From NCBI GenBank assembly GCA_003214215.1, contig QCLX01000001.1:32026-96025 (forward strand): 64,000 nt of DNA, given 5' to 3'. This DNA is from Prochlorococcus sp. AG-418-G18. GTDB lineage: Bacteria > Cyanobacteriota > Cyanobacteriia > PCC-6307 > Cyanobiaceae. Under the pieces are notes generated by a model that saw only the letters and a list, made by a program, of their open reading frames with translations, had not been told where the DNA came from and searched no databases. Every line of letters starts with the position of its first letter. Within the stretch, counting starts at the first letter, position 1. Of the stretch, positions 38,197 to 47,674 are shown piece after piece. Position numbers and translations under genes: made by a program.

Positions 38197-39453
38197 TTAT
38201 TTTTTTAATGAAATAATTTGGGTTATTAATTTATTTGCTAAATCAATTTTTGATGTTTTTTTAATGTAGTGTTCCATATTGTTAGTATCGAATAACCAAC
38301 CTTCATTTTGTGCCAAAAAGCCAAATCCTTGACCTTCAAGGTCAATTGGATTTGCGAATAGATAATCACAACCCTTTTGGACAATCTTATCTTTAATTGT
38401 CATTCTTGCTTCTTCGATAGATCCTGTAAAAGCACAAAAGCCTACAAAAACTTGTTTATTTTTTTTTGATTTACTAATTGTTTTTAAAATATCTGGGACT
38501 AGCTCAAAGTTTTGATTCAAATGAGCATTAATTTGATTTTTTGGAATTTTAGTTGAAGTATCAGAGGTTATCTTGAAATCAGATACTGCTGCATTCATGA
38601 AAAAATAATCGCAATTTGATATTTCATTATTAAGTGCCCTTATTAAATCAACACTAGTTTCAATTTCATATCTTTTTATTCCATCAGTAAGATTCTTATC
38701 GATTTTCAGAGGCCCGTGAACATATTTTACTTGTGCTCCTCTGAACCTCGCTACTTGAGCAAGAAGTAGGCCCATAGCTCCAGAACTTTTGTTAGTAATG
38801 TGTCTTGCCGCGTCAATTTTCTCTGAGGTACACCCTCCAGTTATTAAAATTTCTTTATTAAGTAAATCTTTGCGATACTCATTTTGTTTGTGTGAAGCTA
38901 TAAATTCAAGAGCTAATTGAATTAGATCATTTGGAGGTATCTTACCGATGCCAATAGCATCACATGCTAAGAGACCTTCACTTGGTTGCAAAGACAAAAC
39001 ATTTTCGTAATTCTGTAAATTCTCATAATTTTTTTGGACAGCTTTATTTAGCCACATTTGTGTATTCATTGCTGGTGCAACAATTATTGGCTTTATATTT
39101 GCTATTACGATGCTTGGGATCAATCCCTCTGCATTTCCAGTTACCCATTTTGCTAATGTTGTCGCTGTTAAAGGTGCGACGATTAAAATATCAGCCCAAT
39201 TACTTAGTTCTATGTGAAGAGGTGTTGATTGACTATCAGACCATTGATCATTTTCTAAAATGCATGGGTTTCTACTTAAAATAGAAAGAGAAAGCGGTTT
39301 TATTAATTTTTCTGCATTGTTTGATAAAACGCATCTTATTTCATAATTTTCTTTCGCTAATTGGCTAACTAATAATGGAATTCTTACAGCTGCAATACTC
39401 CCAGTTATTAATAAAAGAACTTTTATTTTGGAGTCCTTACTTTTAGTTTTCAT
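38197..39453 (-). CDS. coaBC: CoaBC: phosphopantothenoylcysteine synthetase/decarboxylase
   Basis: This bifunctional enzyme joins phosphopantothenate to cysteine and decarboxylates the product, two steps towards coenzyme A. The N-terminal flavoprotein CoaC domain shows ITGSIAAVR, the catalytic His in PLHIEL, PAMNTQMW and the Cys in GLLACDAIG. The C-terminal CoaB domain starts with ITGGCTSEKIDAARHITN and contains the AAVSDF motif. At 418 residues the length is normal. Its start overlaps the upstream 73-residue gene by 11 bases. Confidence 0.94.
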   Translation of the reverse strand: MKTKSKDSKIKVLLLITGSIAAVRIPLLVSQLAKENYEIRCVLSNNAEKLIKPLSLSILSRNPCILENDQWSDSQSTPLHIELSNWADILIVAPLTATTLAKWVTGNAEGLIPSIVIANIKPIIVAPAMNTQMWLNKAVQKNYENLQNYENVLSLQPSEGLLACDAIGIGKIPPNDLIQLALEFIASHKQNEYRKDLLNKEILITGGCTSEKIDAARHITNKSSGAMGLLLAQVARFRGAQVKYVHGPLKIDKNLTDGIKRYEIETSVDLIRALNNEISNCDYFFMNAAVSDFKITSDTSTKIPKNQINAHLNQNFELVPDILKTISKSKKNKQVFVGFCAFTGSIEEARMTIKDKIVQKGCDYLFANPIDLEGQGFGFLAQNEGWLFDTNNMEHYIKKTSKIDLANKLITQIISLKK

Positions 39454-39664
39454 CGAAAGGTTCCTGATCTAGGAGATGGATATAATTAGTTGTTAATTCA
39501 GGTCTATTGATAGCAAGAGATCTCAGTAAATGCCAGTCATTTAAACCATCAAATGGAGTATTATAGTTATCTTCCTCTAGCCTTTTGGCTAGCTCATGGG
39601 TCATTTCCTCATCAAAAGAATTTACTAGTTCCTCACTTATTTTATTTTCAGAAATGAATTTCAT
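39443..39664 (-). CDS. Small cyanobacterial protein, probably DUF2555
   Basis: This 73-residue acidic protein has a helical first half (ELVNSFDEEMTHELAKRLEED) and a characteristic second half, FDGLNDWHLLRSLAINRPEL, then YIHLLDQEPFDE. From memory this fits the cyanobacterial family DUF2555, whose function is unknown. I could not check the family. It overlaps coaBC by 11 bases, which suggests translational coupling and so perhaps a link to coenzyme A metabolism, inferred only from linkage. Confidence 0.65.
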   Translation of the reverse strand: MKFISENKISEELVNSFDEEMTHELAKRLEEDNYNTPFDGLNDWHLLRSLAINRPELTTNYIHLLDQEPFDEN

Positions 39665-39882
39665 ATTGAGTTAAGCCAATATATTCTAATAATAAAGCCT
39701 CAAGTAATTATTTAAAATTCATATAAGTATTAAGTACATATTTTCAAAGATATGAAAATTTTCAATATTAATAATCTTTGCAAATTTTTGTTAGGCATTT
39801 ATCTTCATTTTCAGTCATAAATATGCAAACTCACCTTTTCAAAAACAATTTTCCTTAAAATGTGGATGTTAAATTCTATATC

Positions 39883-40083
39883 ATGTCGCAAACCAAGAGA
39901 GAGCAAGTCATTAGTCACATACGCTATCTAAGACAAGAGCTCAGAGAAATGCATTTAGTAATAAAAGAAGATGATCTTTTTCCTGAACCAGGCGAATTAA
40001 GAGGATTAATGGCTCAGTTGGAAGCATTACTTGAATTAACAGAAGGAAATACTAGAATTCAATCAAAATCTGAAGCGGCTTAG
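39883..40083 (+). CDS. Small helical protein, unknown function
   Basis: From the ATG of MSQTKREQV it encodes 66 residues. A GTG 21 bases upstream is less likely. It is soluble and helical, with EQVISHIRYLRQELREMH followed by a short acidic loop (EDDLFPEPGELRG) and a second helix, LMAQLEALLELTEG. I cannot name the family. Twelve bases separate it from the downstream Ycf20-like membrane gene, so they are likely one transcript. Confidence 0.65.
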   Translation: MSQTKREQVISHIRYLRQELREMHLVIKEDDLFPEPGELRGLMAQLEALLELTEGNTRIQSKSEAA

Positions 40084-40094
40084 TTTAATGCAAA

Positions 40095-40436
40095 ATGGTT
40101 CTTAAACCTCAAAAGACAAAATTTCAGTTAAAAATTGTGGAAAATATTCAGACATTAAGTATTTGGGCTAATAATCCATGGCGAAGATATTCAATATCAT
40201 TGATTACACTTTTAATTGGCTACTTTTTTGGAAGTTCTCTTGGTATGGTAAGTGCCGTTGTGGAACTCATGGATCCTGTAGCTGCTTTCTTATCAGTAGT
40301 TTTTATCGAGATTTTAATAGTTTTAAGAAGAAATTTTAAATTTGAAAGGAAAAAGAAATTTTTAGTACTTTTATTAGATTCCTTAAGATTAGGATTATTT
40401 TATGGTTTCTTTACTGAAAGTCTTAAGTTGCTATAA
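40095..40436 (+). CDS. ycf20: Ycf20-like membrane protein (DUF565)
   Basis: This 113-residue protein has a basic, amphipathic N-terminal part with NPWRRYSISLITLLIGYFFGSSLG and two to three membrane helices, the last ending the protein (LRLGLFYGFFTESLKLL). This pattern (Trp-Arg-Arg before helix one, conserved Gly pairs) fits the Ycf20/DUF565 family of cyanobacteria and plastids. Plant homologues have been linked to photoprotection, but no biochemical role is certain. It converges on pyrB with a 2-base gap. Confidence 0.75.
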   Translation: MVLKPQKTKFQLKIVENIQTLSIWANNPWRRYSISLITLLIGYFFGSSLGMVSAVVELMDPVAAFLSVVFIEILIVLRRNFKFERKKKFLVLLLDSLRLGLFYGFFTESLKLL

Positions 40437-40438
40437 AT

Positions 40439-41455
40439 TTATTTGTTGTTTTTCTGCAATAGATAAAGCAATGCCATTCTTATAGGAATACCATTTGCAA
40501 CTTGATTATTAATTAAGCAATTAGGATATCCATCTACCACTTTACTACTTATTTCAATATCTCTGTTTATGGGACCGGGATGGAGAATTGGAATTTCTTT
40601 ATCATTCAAAGATAATTTCTCTGGGGTTAAGCCATAATCCAAACTATATGAATCAATGCTACTTAGTAAATTCTCCATCATTCTCTCTTTCTGGAGTCGT
40701 AAAACGATAATCGCATCTGCAATTTTTATTGATTCTTCCAGTGATCTAGAAATTGTTATAGATCCTCTTGATTTAACTGGATCTTCTATTTGATTTGGCG
40801 CAGGGGTTTTTAAAAAATTTATAAATTCATCGGGTATTAATGTCTGAGGACCACATAAGATTATGTCAGCGCCGAATGCACTCAAAGCCCAAAGATTTGA
40901 TCTGGCAACCCTTGAATGATTAACGTCTCCAATTATTAAAATTTTTTTGGAATTTAAAACCTCTGGATTCAGTATTTTTTTGGAAAAGAATTTTATCAAT
41001 GTATAGATGTCAAGCAATCCTTGGCTAGGGTGACTATGTAATCCATCTCCAGCATTAAGAATCGAAGTCTTGGAATTTATTGCATCAAGTTTTTTAGCGA
41101 TCTCAAAGGTTATGTAACTTGACGAATGTCTGATAACTAATATGTCTGCCCCCATAGCAGAATAAGTTATTGCCGTATCAATTATTGTTTCGCCTTTTGT
41201 TAAAGAACTGGAGGATGGCGCAAAAGTTTGGACATCAGCAGAAAGCCTTTTTGCTGCAAGCTCAAAACTATTTTTTGTTCTTGTACTAGCTTCGAAAAAT
41301 AAAGACGTTACCAGAGTCCCTTGTAAGGCTGGTATCTTTTTCGTTCCTGCATTATTTAGTGCATCAAATCTATTAGCTAATTCAAATACTGACTCATAAT
41401 CTTCAATTGAAAAATTAGCTAGTGTGTGGATATGTTTATGAGGCCAAATTTGCAT
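40439..41455 (-). CDS. pyrB: Aspartate carbamoyltransferase catalytic subunit
   Basis: PyrB forms N-carbamoylaspartate from aspartate and carbamoyl phosphate in pyrimidine synthesis. The 338-residue protein has the carbamoyl-phosphate loop [21 protein letters not shown], and the C-terminal [10 protein letters not shown]. The usual loop reads FEPSTRT, so Pro is Ala here, a mild change away from the contact Ser-Thr-Arg-Thr. No pyrI regulatory chain is nearby. It follows mpg by 21 bases on the same strand. Confidence 0.95.
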   Translation of the reverse strand: MQIWPHKHIHTLANFSIEDYESVFELANRFDALNNAGTKKIPALQGTLVTSLFFEASTRTKNSFELAAKRLSADVQTFAPSSSSLTKGETIIDTAITYSAMGADILVIRHSSSYITFEIAKKLDAINSKTSILNAGDGLHSHPSQGLLDIYTLIKFFSKKILNPEVLNSKKILIIGDVNHSRVARSNLWALSAFGADIILCGPQTLIPDEFINFLKTPAPNQIEDPVKSRGSITISRSLEESIKIADAIIVLRLQKERMMENLLSSIDSYSLDYGLTPEKLSLNDKEIPILHPGPINRDIEISSKVVDGYPNCLINNQVANGIPIRMALLYLLQKNNK

Positions 41456-41476
41456 TACGCTTAAAAAGAAGAATGA

Positions 41477-42085
41477 TTATTGAAATTTAGGTGTTCTGTC
41501 ACCTTTTAATCTTTTACTTACACTCCTACTATTTTTGAGATACCAACGCCATTTTATATTTTTTGCCTTTGATATGCCAATTCTGGTAGTTTGAACAAGA
41601 TCTTTTTCTTCTAGAATGGATTTTCTTGGAGAAATCCATAAAGAATTTTTGTTAAGAACTTCAAGTGAGTTAAATGAAATGTCTACACCGAAAGTCTTAG
41701 TAACTAAGCCAGGTCCAGAAGCTAATCTTTCATTCTTTTTAGATACAAAAACTGATCTTAGTAACACGCCACTCGCAAAATTTTCTTTATCAGTAACTAT
41801 GTTTAAACAATGATGAATGCCATAAGATTTGTAAATATAAAATGTTCCAGGTTTGCCAAATAATGATTTATTTGATTGAGTCATTTTGCGGTAGCCATGA
41901 CAGGCCTCTTCTTCTTGTGAATAAGCTTCTGTTTCAACAATAACCCCCTTAACTTGATCTATCTCATTATTTTTTTTTATAAGGTAACAACCTATTAAAT
42001 CAGGGGCAACAAGTTTGGAGTGCCTATAAAAAAAATTTTTTGGAAATAATTCTTCTTCTATTTTTCAATATTTATTTAATAACAT
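41477..42085 (-). CDS. mpg: 3-methyladenine DNA glycosylase (Mpg/AAG) with an in-frame TGA near its 5' end
   Basis: AAG-type glycosylases remove alkylated purines. From the ATG at 42085 six codons (MLLNKY) lead to TGA at 42067-42065. After that the same frame runs open to the end and is clearly coding (LVAPDLIGCYLIKK, VIVETEAYS, ACHGYR, GTFYIYKSYGIHHCLN). Between TGA and 41884 there is no ATG, GTG or TTG. Starting at 41884 would give 135 residues without the catalytic Glu and Tyr of the VETEAY motif or the conserved His. Options are a pseudogene, a one-base sequencing error, a start at ATA (42061), or readthrough. A TGG-to-TGA change would explain it. Confidence 0.7.
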
Positions 42086-42229
42086 ACTAAGCTAAGAAAA
42101 ATAATAAAGGCTATTAATTAATATTGATTTTCAAAAAGATTTGATTATTTTTTAATTATTTGAAATTCAAGGGATATATTTATAGAATATTCTAAGTAAA
42201 CTATTCCTAAAAGAGGCAGCATTAAAAGT

Positions 42230-42523
42230 ATGACAAAAATAACAAAAGATGAAGTAAAAAAAGTTGCTCACTTAGCCAGATTGGAACTTAACGAGGATGA
42301 AATTAATAATCACGCAGAACAATTAGAAAAAATATTGGAATATATAAAACAGCTTGAAAAAATTGATACAAAAGATGTGCCATGTACAACAAGAGCGATA
42401 GAGGTGATAAATATATTTAGAAAAGATGAAAAGAAAAATTCTGATTGCACTGAAGAGCTTTTAGAATTGGCACCATCAAGAGAAGATAAATTTTTTAAAG
42501 TACCAAAAATTATAAACGAATAA
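42230..42523 (+). CDS. gatC: Aspartyl/glutamyl-tRNA amidotransferase subunit C
   Basis: GatC is the small clamp of the GatCAB complex that converts Glu-tRNA(Gln), and in some bacteria Asp-tRNA(Asn), to the amide. The 97 residues contain the family start KDEVKKVAHLARLELNEDEI and the helix QLEKILEYIKQLEKIDTKDV, then an acidic linker and a C-terminal FFKVPKII that contacts GatA. It is divergent from mpg and converges on crtR with one base between stops. Confidence 0.92.
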   Translation: MTKITKDEVKKVAHLARLELNEDEINNHAEQLEKILEYIKQLEKIDTKDVPCTTRAIEVINIFRKDEKKNSDCTEELLELAPSREDKFFKVPKIINE

Positions 42524-42524
42524 A

Positions 42525-43544
42525 TTAATTGGATCCTATAAAAGTTTTGTTGACAATCCTAAGTAATAATTTTTTTAGTTTATAACCTGGACATAAATTG
42601 ATTATTTTTCTTATTTTCCCCCTTTTTTTGCTATGACTTCTAACACCAATAAATAGATCATAAATAAAGTTAAAAATGTCTTCTTTACTTTCAAAAATCC
42701 CAACCCTTTGGGGAGAGCCTTTAATGTCCAATAATGGCTTAGTTTTTTCATAGGCTATTTTGTATTCAAACCAAGGAATTGAAGGCCAAAGATGATGTAT
42801 GAGATGATAATTTTGACCCATTATTAATAAATTCATAAATTTGCTTGGATAAACTCGAGAATTTATCCATTTGTTTCTTGAGCGAAAAGGTCTATGAGGT
42901 AGATAATCAAAAAATATTCCTAAAGTGACTCCCACCATTAAGGCTGGTCCGAACCATAGATTATAAATTAAATTCATAAAATCGAACTTTATCCCTGCCA
43001 AGATTATTGTTATGAAAATCGATCTTTCAATTCCCCATTGTAGTAATTCGTATTTTCGCCAAAGTTTTCTTTGAAAGAAAAATACTTCATGATAAAAAAA
43101 TCTTGGAGCAATTAGCCAAATAGGGCCAAAAGTACTGACAATATGATCTGGATCATTTTTGGGGTGATTTACATGAATATGATGTTGGAGATGTACTCTT
43201 GTGAAAACTGGGAAACTAAAACCTAAAAGAATTGCTGAGCCGTGACCCATTGCTTGATTTATCCAAGGGATAGGGTGAGCAGCTTTATGACATGCATCAT
43301 GAATAACAGTACCTTCGATATGTAAAGCTAAGAAGGCTGTTGCTACTAATAAAGGTAGAGGCCAAACACCTCTGTACCATTGCCATATACTGAGAAAAGC
43401 AAGAAAATAACCACCAAAAAAAAGACCTAATGTTGGATTCCAAAAACTTGGCGGATCTACGTAATTTTTAATCTCCTTTTGCCAATTAAAAGTTTTTGAA
43501 GAACTAGTAATTTTTGTTGTTTTTTTATTGGTTAAGTTTGAAAT
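42525..43544 (-). CDS. crtR: CrtR-type beta-carotene hydroxylase with a non-canonical start
   Basis: CrtR hydroxylates beta-carotene to zeaxanthin, a main carotenoid of Prochlorococcus. It is a membrane di-iron protein with His boxes HDACH (82-86 here), HLQHH (118-122) and HLIHH near the end. The first ATG at 43250 would drop 98 residues and the first His box. Upstream codons to 43544 are clearly coding (YVDPPSFWNPTLG, HDACHKAAHPIPW) yet contain no ATG, GTG or TTG. I place the start at ATT (SNLTNKKTT follows, AAGAGA just before), which gives 339 residues, the family length. An in-frame ATG at 43556 is followed directly by TAA. Confidence 0.85.
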   Translation of the reverse strand: MSNLTNKKTTKITSSSKTFNWQKEIKNYVDPPSFWNPTLGLFFGGYFLAFLSIWQWYRGVWPLPLLVATAFLALHIEGTVIHDACHKAAHPIPWINQAMGHGSAILLGFSFPVFTRVHLQHHIHVNHPKNDPDHIVSTFGPIWLIAPRFFYHEVFFFQRKLWRKYELLQWGIERSIFITIILAGIKFDFMNLIYNLWFGPALMVGVTLGIFFDYLPHRPFRSRNKWINSRVYPSKFMNLLIMGQNYHLIHHLWPSIPWFEYKIAYEKTKPLLDIKGSPQRVGIFESKEDIFNFIYDLFIGVRSHSKKRGKIRKIINLCPGYKLKKLLLRIVNKTFIGSN

Positions 43545-43712
43545 CGTCTCTTACATTCTTAAAATAATATAACTGATATTTTTATATGATTGTATGTTCT
43601 TATCAAAAAAATTTCTTTTAAAAGATATTTAATTTAATTTAATGTGTCAAATTAATCATCTTACAAAAAAAAATTTTTAAAATAAACTTCTTTCAATTAT
43701 TATTTTATTTGA

Positions 43713-43794
43713 GCGGTCGTGGCGGAATTGGTAGACGCGCGAGTTTTAGGTACTCGTATCTTCGGGTGTGGGAGTTCAAGTCTCCCCGACCGCA
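43713..43794 (+). tRNA. tRNA-Leu (anticodon UAG)
   Basis: Acceptor arms GCGGTCG and CGACCGC pair perfectly, with discriminator A and no encoded CCA. The D-arm (GGCGGAATTGGTAGACGCG), the anticodon loop with TAG in TTTTAGGTA, a long type II variable arm (CGTATCTTCGGGTGT) and GTTCAAGTC in the T-loop identify a leucine tRNA reading CUN codons, chiefly CUA. Confidence 0.97.
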
Positions 43795-43866
43795 CTTAAG
43801 GAAATTCTGATAGATGGTTTGTTTATCTATAACAACTACTTATAATTTAATTAAGCAGTTAATTTA

Positions 43867-44316
43867 ATGAATAGTTTTATATTCTATTTGGGAATTTTTT
43901 ATATAGTAATTGGAACCATTTTTTTATCTGTACCGATAGTTTATCTTGAGCTCGGCAAGCCAAAAGACTTAATAAAAGCTTTTTTAAATTTACTTGTAGG
44001 TTTAATATTAATAGTTAAAAATAAAACAATAGATGAATCATTTTTCTTGATTTTTCTTTTCTTCACAGTACTAGTTATTTTTTATTTAGTAGAGCTTTTT
44101 TTATCTCGATGGCACCAATTGACAGTTAACGAAAAGAAAAAATTAACTACCTTTTTGGAATTTAAAAATAACTTTTTGAAAATATTAGAAGCTATTAATC
44201 TGGGATTTGGCAATTTTACTAAACCTTTTGATTTTTTTAATTTTGGTAGCAATAATAAAAATTCAACCTCAAAAAAGTGGGTAAGAAATGATAATAATGA
44301 TAATATAAAAGTCTGA
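43867..44316 (+). CDS. Membrane protein, possibly Ycf66-like
   Basis: This 149-residue protein has an N-terminal helix (YLGIFYIVIGTIFLSVPIVYL), a second near 38-50 and a third at about 60-80 (FLIFLFFTVLVIFYLVELF), then a polar tail rich in Asn, Lys and Ser. The end of helix three followed by SRWHQLTVNEKKKL recalls the cyanobacterial/plastid Ycf66 family, but I cannot confirm it. It lies between tRNA-Leu and ileS on the plus strand. Confidence 0.5.
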   Translation: MNSFIFYLGIFYIVIGTIFLSVPIVYLELGKPKDLIKAFLNLLVGLILIVKNKTIDESFFLIFLFFTVLVIFYLVELFLSRWHQLTVNEKKKLTTFLEFKNNFLKILEAINLGFGNFTKPFDFFNFGSNNKNSTSKKWVRNDNNDNIKV

Positions 44317-44435
44317 AATCAAATAAATCTTTTATTTGAAACTTCCCAAAAAACTACAGTTCAATTAAGAAAGAATATAATAAATAAGATTTATTTAAAT
44401 AATTCTTTTATCACGAATATCTCTTATACCTTCGT

Positions 44436-47342
44436 ATGAATTCTCAAAATAGTAAAGAACAAAAATCAGACTTTTCTTATAAAGAAACTTTAAATTTACT
44501 TAAAACTGACTTCTCAATGCGCGCTAACTCAGTTGTCAGAGAACCTGAGATCCAGGATTTTTGGGCTGACAATAATATTGATTTCCAATTAGGTTCAAGC
44601 AATTCGGGTGAAATATTTACATTACATGATGGCCCTCCTTATGCAAATGGAGCACTTCATATGGGTCATGCCCTTAATAAAGTTTTAAAAGACATAATAA
44701 ATAAGTACAAAACCTTAAGAGGATTTAGAGTACATTTTGTTCCAGGTTGGGACTGTCATGGATTACCTATTGAATTAAAAGTTCTTCAGAATCTAAAATC
44801 TCATGAAAGAAAGAATCTTGACACTCTAAATCTAAGAAAAAAAGCAACAGAGTATGCCCATATCCAAATTAATAACCAAATGGAGGGTTTCAAAAGGTGG
44901 GGCATATGGGGAGATTGGGATAACCCTTACTTAACTCTTAAGAAAAGTTATGAATCTGCTCAGATTGGAGTATTTGGGAAAATGTTTTTAAATGGATACA
45001 TATATCGAGGTCTCAAACCTGTGCATTGGAGTCCAAGTTCGAGAACTGCACTTGCAGAAGCAGAATTAGAATATCCTGATGAACATTATTCAAAAAGTAT
45101 TTATGTTTCTTTAAAAATCACCAAAATATCAGAGGAAATTTTATTAAATTTCATCCAAGAAAATCTTAATATCAAAAAAGAATTTTTTCAAAACAATTCT
45201 TTCATAACTGTTTGGACCACTACTCCTTGGACTATACCTGCAAATGAAGCAGTTGCAGTAAATCCACAAATAAAGTACGTTTTTGCTATTGATGAAGAGA
45301 AACATATTTACCTTTATGCAAAAGATTTATCTTCTGAAATAAGTAAGAAATTTAATAAAGATTTCAAGGTGCTGTTAGAGGTTAAAGGCTCTAAATTGGA
45401 AAATATTGAATATCAACATCCTACTAAAAATAAAAATTGCAGAATTTTAATTGGAGGAGATTATATAACTACAGAATCAGGCACTGGAATTGTTCATACT
45501 GCGCCTGGTCATGGGATAGATGATTTTAATGTGGGTCAAAAATATGATTTACCTATAACATGTGTCGTTGACGAAAAAGGTAACTTAAATGAATACTCTG
45601 GTCAATTCAAAGGGTCAAATGTCCTAAAAGATGCAAATGATTTAATTATTGAATATTTAAAGGGAAATAATTTGCTTTTACTACAAGAAAATTATAAGCA
45701 TAGATATCCGTATGATTGGAGAACAAAAAAACCAACTATCTTTAGGGCAACAGAACAATGGTTCGCATCTGTAAATGGCTTTAGATCATCTGCATTAAAA
45801 GCAATCGATGATGTTGAATGGATGCCAGCAACTGGAAAGAAAAGAATTTATTCTATGGTTGTTGGTAGAGGAGATTGGTGTATTTCCAGACAAAGGTCAT
45901 GGGGAGTCCCAATTCCAGTTTTTTATAAAAAAAATGGTAATGAAATTCTCCTTAACAGCGAGACAATTAATCATATTCAAGAACTTTTTAGTCAACATGG
46001 AGCAGATATTTGGTGGGATTGGGATATAAAGAATCTATTGCCAGAAAATTATTCAAAAGAATCGGATCTATGGAAAAAAGGGACAGATACAATGGATGTT
46101 TGGTTCGATTCAGGATCTAGCTGGGCCGCAGTATGTGAACTAAGAAGTGAATTAAAGTATCCTGCCGATCTTTATTTGGAGGGCTCAGATCAACATCGAG
46201 GATGGTTTCAATCCTCTTTGCTAACATCTGTTGCAGTCAACAATAAACCTCCATATAAGAAAGTTTTAACTCACGGTTTTGCACTTGATGAAAACGGAAG
46301 AAAAATGAGCAAATCTTTAGGTAATGTTGTTGATCCAAATATAATTATTAATGGAGGTAATAATAAAAAAACTGAACCTGCTTATGGCGCTGATGTTTTA
46401 AGGCTATGGGTAAGCTCTGTAGATTATTCAGTAGATGTTCCAATTGGTTCAAATATACTCAAGCAACTTTCAGACGTCTACAGAAAAGTTCGAAATACTG
46501 CAAGATATCTTCTAGGTAATATTCATGATTATGATCCTGGAATTGATAGTTTTGAAATTGATCAATTGCCTCTCTTAGATCAATGGATGTTAGGAAGATT
46601 AGTTGAGGTTACAGATCAAATATCAAATGCTTATGAAAATTATGAGTTTTCAAAATTTTTTCAAATCTTACAAAGTTTTTGCGTTGTAGATCTATCAAAT
46701 TTTTATTTGGATATTGCAAAGGATAGATTATATGTAAGTTCTAAATCACAATTCAGGAGAAGATCATGTCAGTTTGTTATGTCAAAAGTTGTTGAAAATT
46801 TAGCAGTACTTATTTCTCCAGTTCTTTCTCATATGGCTGAAGATATTTGGCAAAATATTCCCTATGCAACTACTGAAAAATCAGTATTTCAAAGAGGATG
46901 GCCAATATTTTCGCAGTCATGGAAAAATAAAATTCTTAATGAGCACATTGCAAATTTAAGAAATTTGAGAGTTGAAATTAACAAGGCTATAGAAGGATGC
47001 AGGAATAAACAAATTATTGGAGCAGCTTTGGAAACTGAAGTTAATTATTTACCTGAGGATCAAGTTGTAAAAGATTCACTGACTTGGTTAAAAGAATTTG
47101 GCAATCAAGATGTAGATTTATTTAGGGATTGGCTTATAGTATCAAACTTCCAAATGGTCTCCGATTTGGTGGAGAACTCTCTAATTATTGATAACAATGC
47201 ACTTGGGAAAATTCAAATAACAAAAGCTCATGGTCAAAAATGTGATAGATGTTGGCATTATCAAAAAGAAATTTTTAATGGAATCCAAAACACAAAATTA
47301 TGCAAAAGATGTTCGAATATTATTAATCTTGAATTTACTTAA
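44436..47342 (+). CDS. ileS: Isoleucyl-tRNA synthetase
   Basis: IleS charges tRNA-Ile and edits misactivated valine. The 968-residue class I enzyme has the HIGH-type HMGH (75-78) within [16 protein letters not shown], an inserted editing domain containing [10 protein letters not shown], the KMSKS motif in [10 protein letters not shown], an anticodon-binding helical domain, and a C-terminal zinc knuckle with CDRCWHY and CKRCSN. It ends with 4 bases of convergent overlap with the 111-residue gene. Confidence 0.97.
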   Translation: MNSQNSKEQKSDFSYKETLNLLKTDFSMRANSVVREPEIQDFWADNNIDFQLGSSNSGEIFTLHDGPPYANGALHMGHALNKVLKDIINKYKTLRGFRVHFVPGWDCHGLPIELKVLQNLKSHERKNLDTLNLRKKATEYAHIQINNQMEGFKRWGIWGDWDNPYLTLKKSYESAQIGVFGKMFLNGYIYRGLKPVHWSPSSRTALAEAELEYPDEHYSKSIYVSLKITKISEEILLNFIQENLNIKKEFFQNNSFITVWTTTPWTIPANEAVAVNPQIKYVFAIDEEKHIYLYAKDLSSEISKKFNKDFKVLLEVKGSKLENIEYQHPTKNKNCRILIGGDYITTESGTGIVHTAPGHGIDDFNVGQKYDLPITCVVDEKGNLNEYSGQFKGSNVLKDANDLIIEYLKGNNLLLLQENYKHRYPYDWRTKKPTIFRATEQWFASVNGFRSSALKAIDDVEWMPATGKKRIYSMVVGRGDWCISRQRSWGVPIPVFYKKNGNEILLNSETINHIQELFSQHGADIWWDWDIKNLLPENYSKESDLWKKGTDTMDVWFDSGSSWAAVCELRSELKYPADLYLEGSDQHRGWFQSSLLTSVAVNNKPPYKKVLTHGFALDENGRKMSKSLGNVVDPNIIINGGNNKKTEPAYGADVLRLWVSSVDYSVDVPIGSNILKQLSDVYRKVRNTARYLLGNIHDYDPGIDSFEIDQLPLLDQWMLGRLVEVTDQISNAYENYEFSKFFQILQSFCVVDLSNFYLDIAKDRLYVSSKSQFRRRSCQFVMSKVVENLAVLISPVLSHMAEDIWQNIPYATTEKSVFQRGWPIFSQSWKNKILNEHIANLRNLRVEINKAIEGCRNKQIIGAALETEVNYLPEDQVVKDSLTWLKEFGNQDVDLFRDWLIVSNFQMVSDLVENSLIIDNNALGKIQITKAHGQKCDRCWHYQKEIFNGIQNTKLCKRCSNIINLEFT

Positions 47343-47674
47343 ATCCAGTTTTTTTGATTTAAAAAGAAAATTGAGTTTTGATTTTCTCTTATAAAATTAT
47401 CTTGTGTTTTTGTTAAGGGTGCTTTATAAAGTTTAAAGTTTGTAAGTATATAAGGAAATGCTATAACTTTTTTTTCTAAATCTATTTCAATTGGATGAGT
47501 TGTTGAGCTACTGAAACCTTTGAAAATAAGTATTTCTAATTGTTCTTTATGATTTTCTTTTAGAATGAAGCCTTCTAGTTTAAGTATCCTATTAGGTAAC
47601 ACGGAACTTATTTTTTCTAAATTATTTAATAAATCAAGTTCTACCATTTTCAGAGAAGCAAGAGTTTCTTCCAT
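47339..47674 (-). CDS. Small cyanobacterial/plastid-type protein, unknown
   Basis: This 111-residue soluble protein is beta-rich, with an N-terminal helix ([21 protein letters not shown]) and a central motif [18 protein letters not shown] believe that motif occurs in a family shared by cyanobacteria and plastids, but I cannot name it with confidence. From this start the gene overlaps the upstream DUF3177-like gene by 41 bases. A second Met (residue 11, at 47644) would cut the overlap to 11 bases and may be the true start. Confidence 0.6.
   Translation of the reverse strand: MEETLASLKMVELDLLNNLEKISSVLPNRILKLEGFILKENHKEQLEILIFKGFSSSTTHPIEIDLEKKVIAFPYILTNFKLYKAPLTKTQDNFIRENQNSIFFLNQKNWI

Noticed and set aside
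44319..44339. 9-base-pair palindrome TCAAATAAA/TTTATTTGA after the Ycf66-like gene
   Set aside because: It is almost wholly A and T with a 3-base loop and no T-run, so it is a poor terminator and likely compositional.
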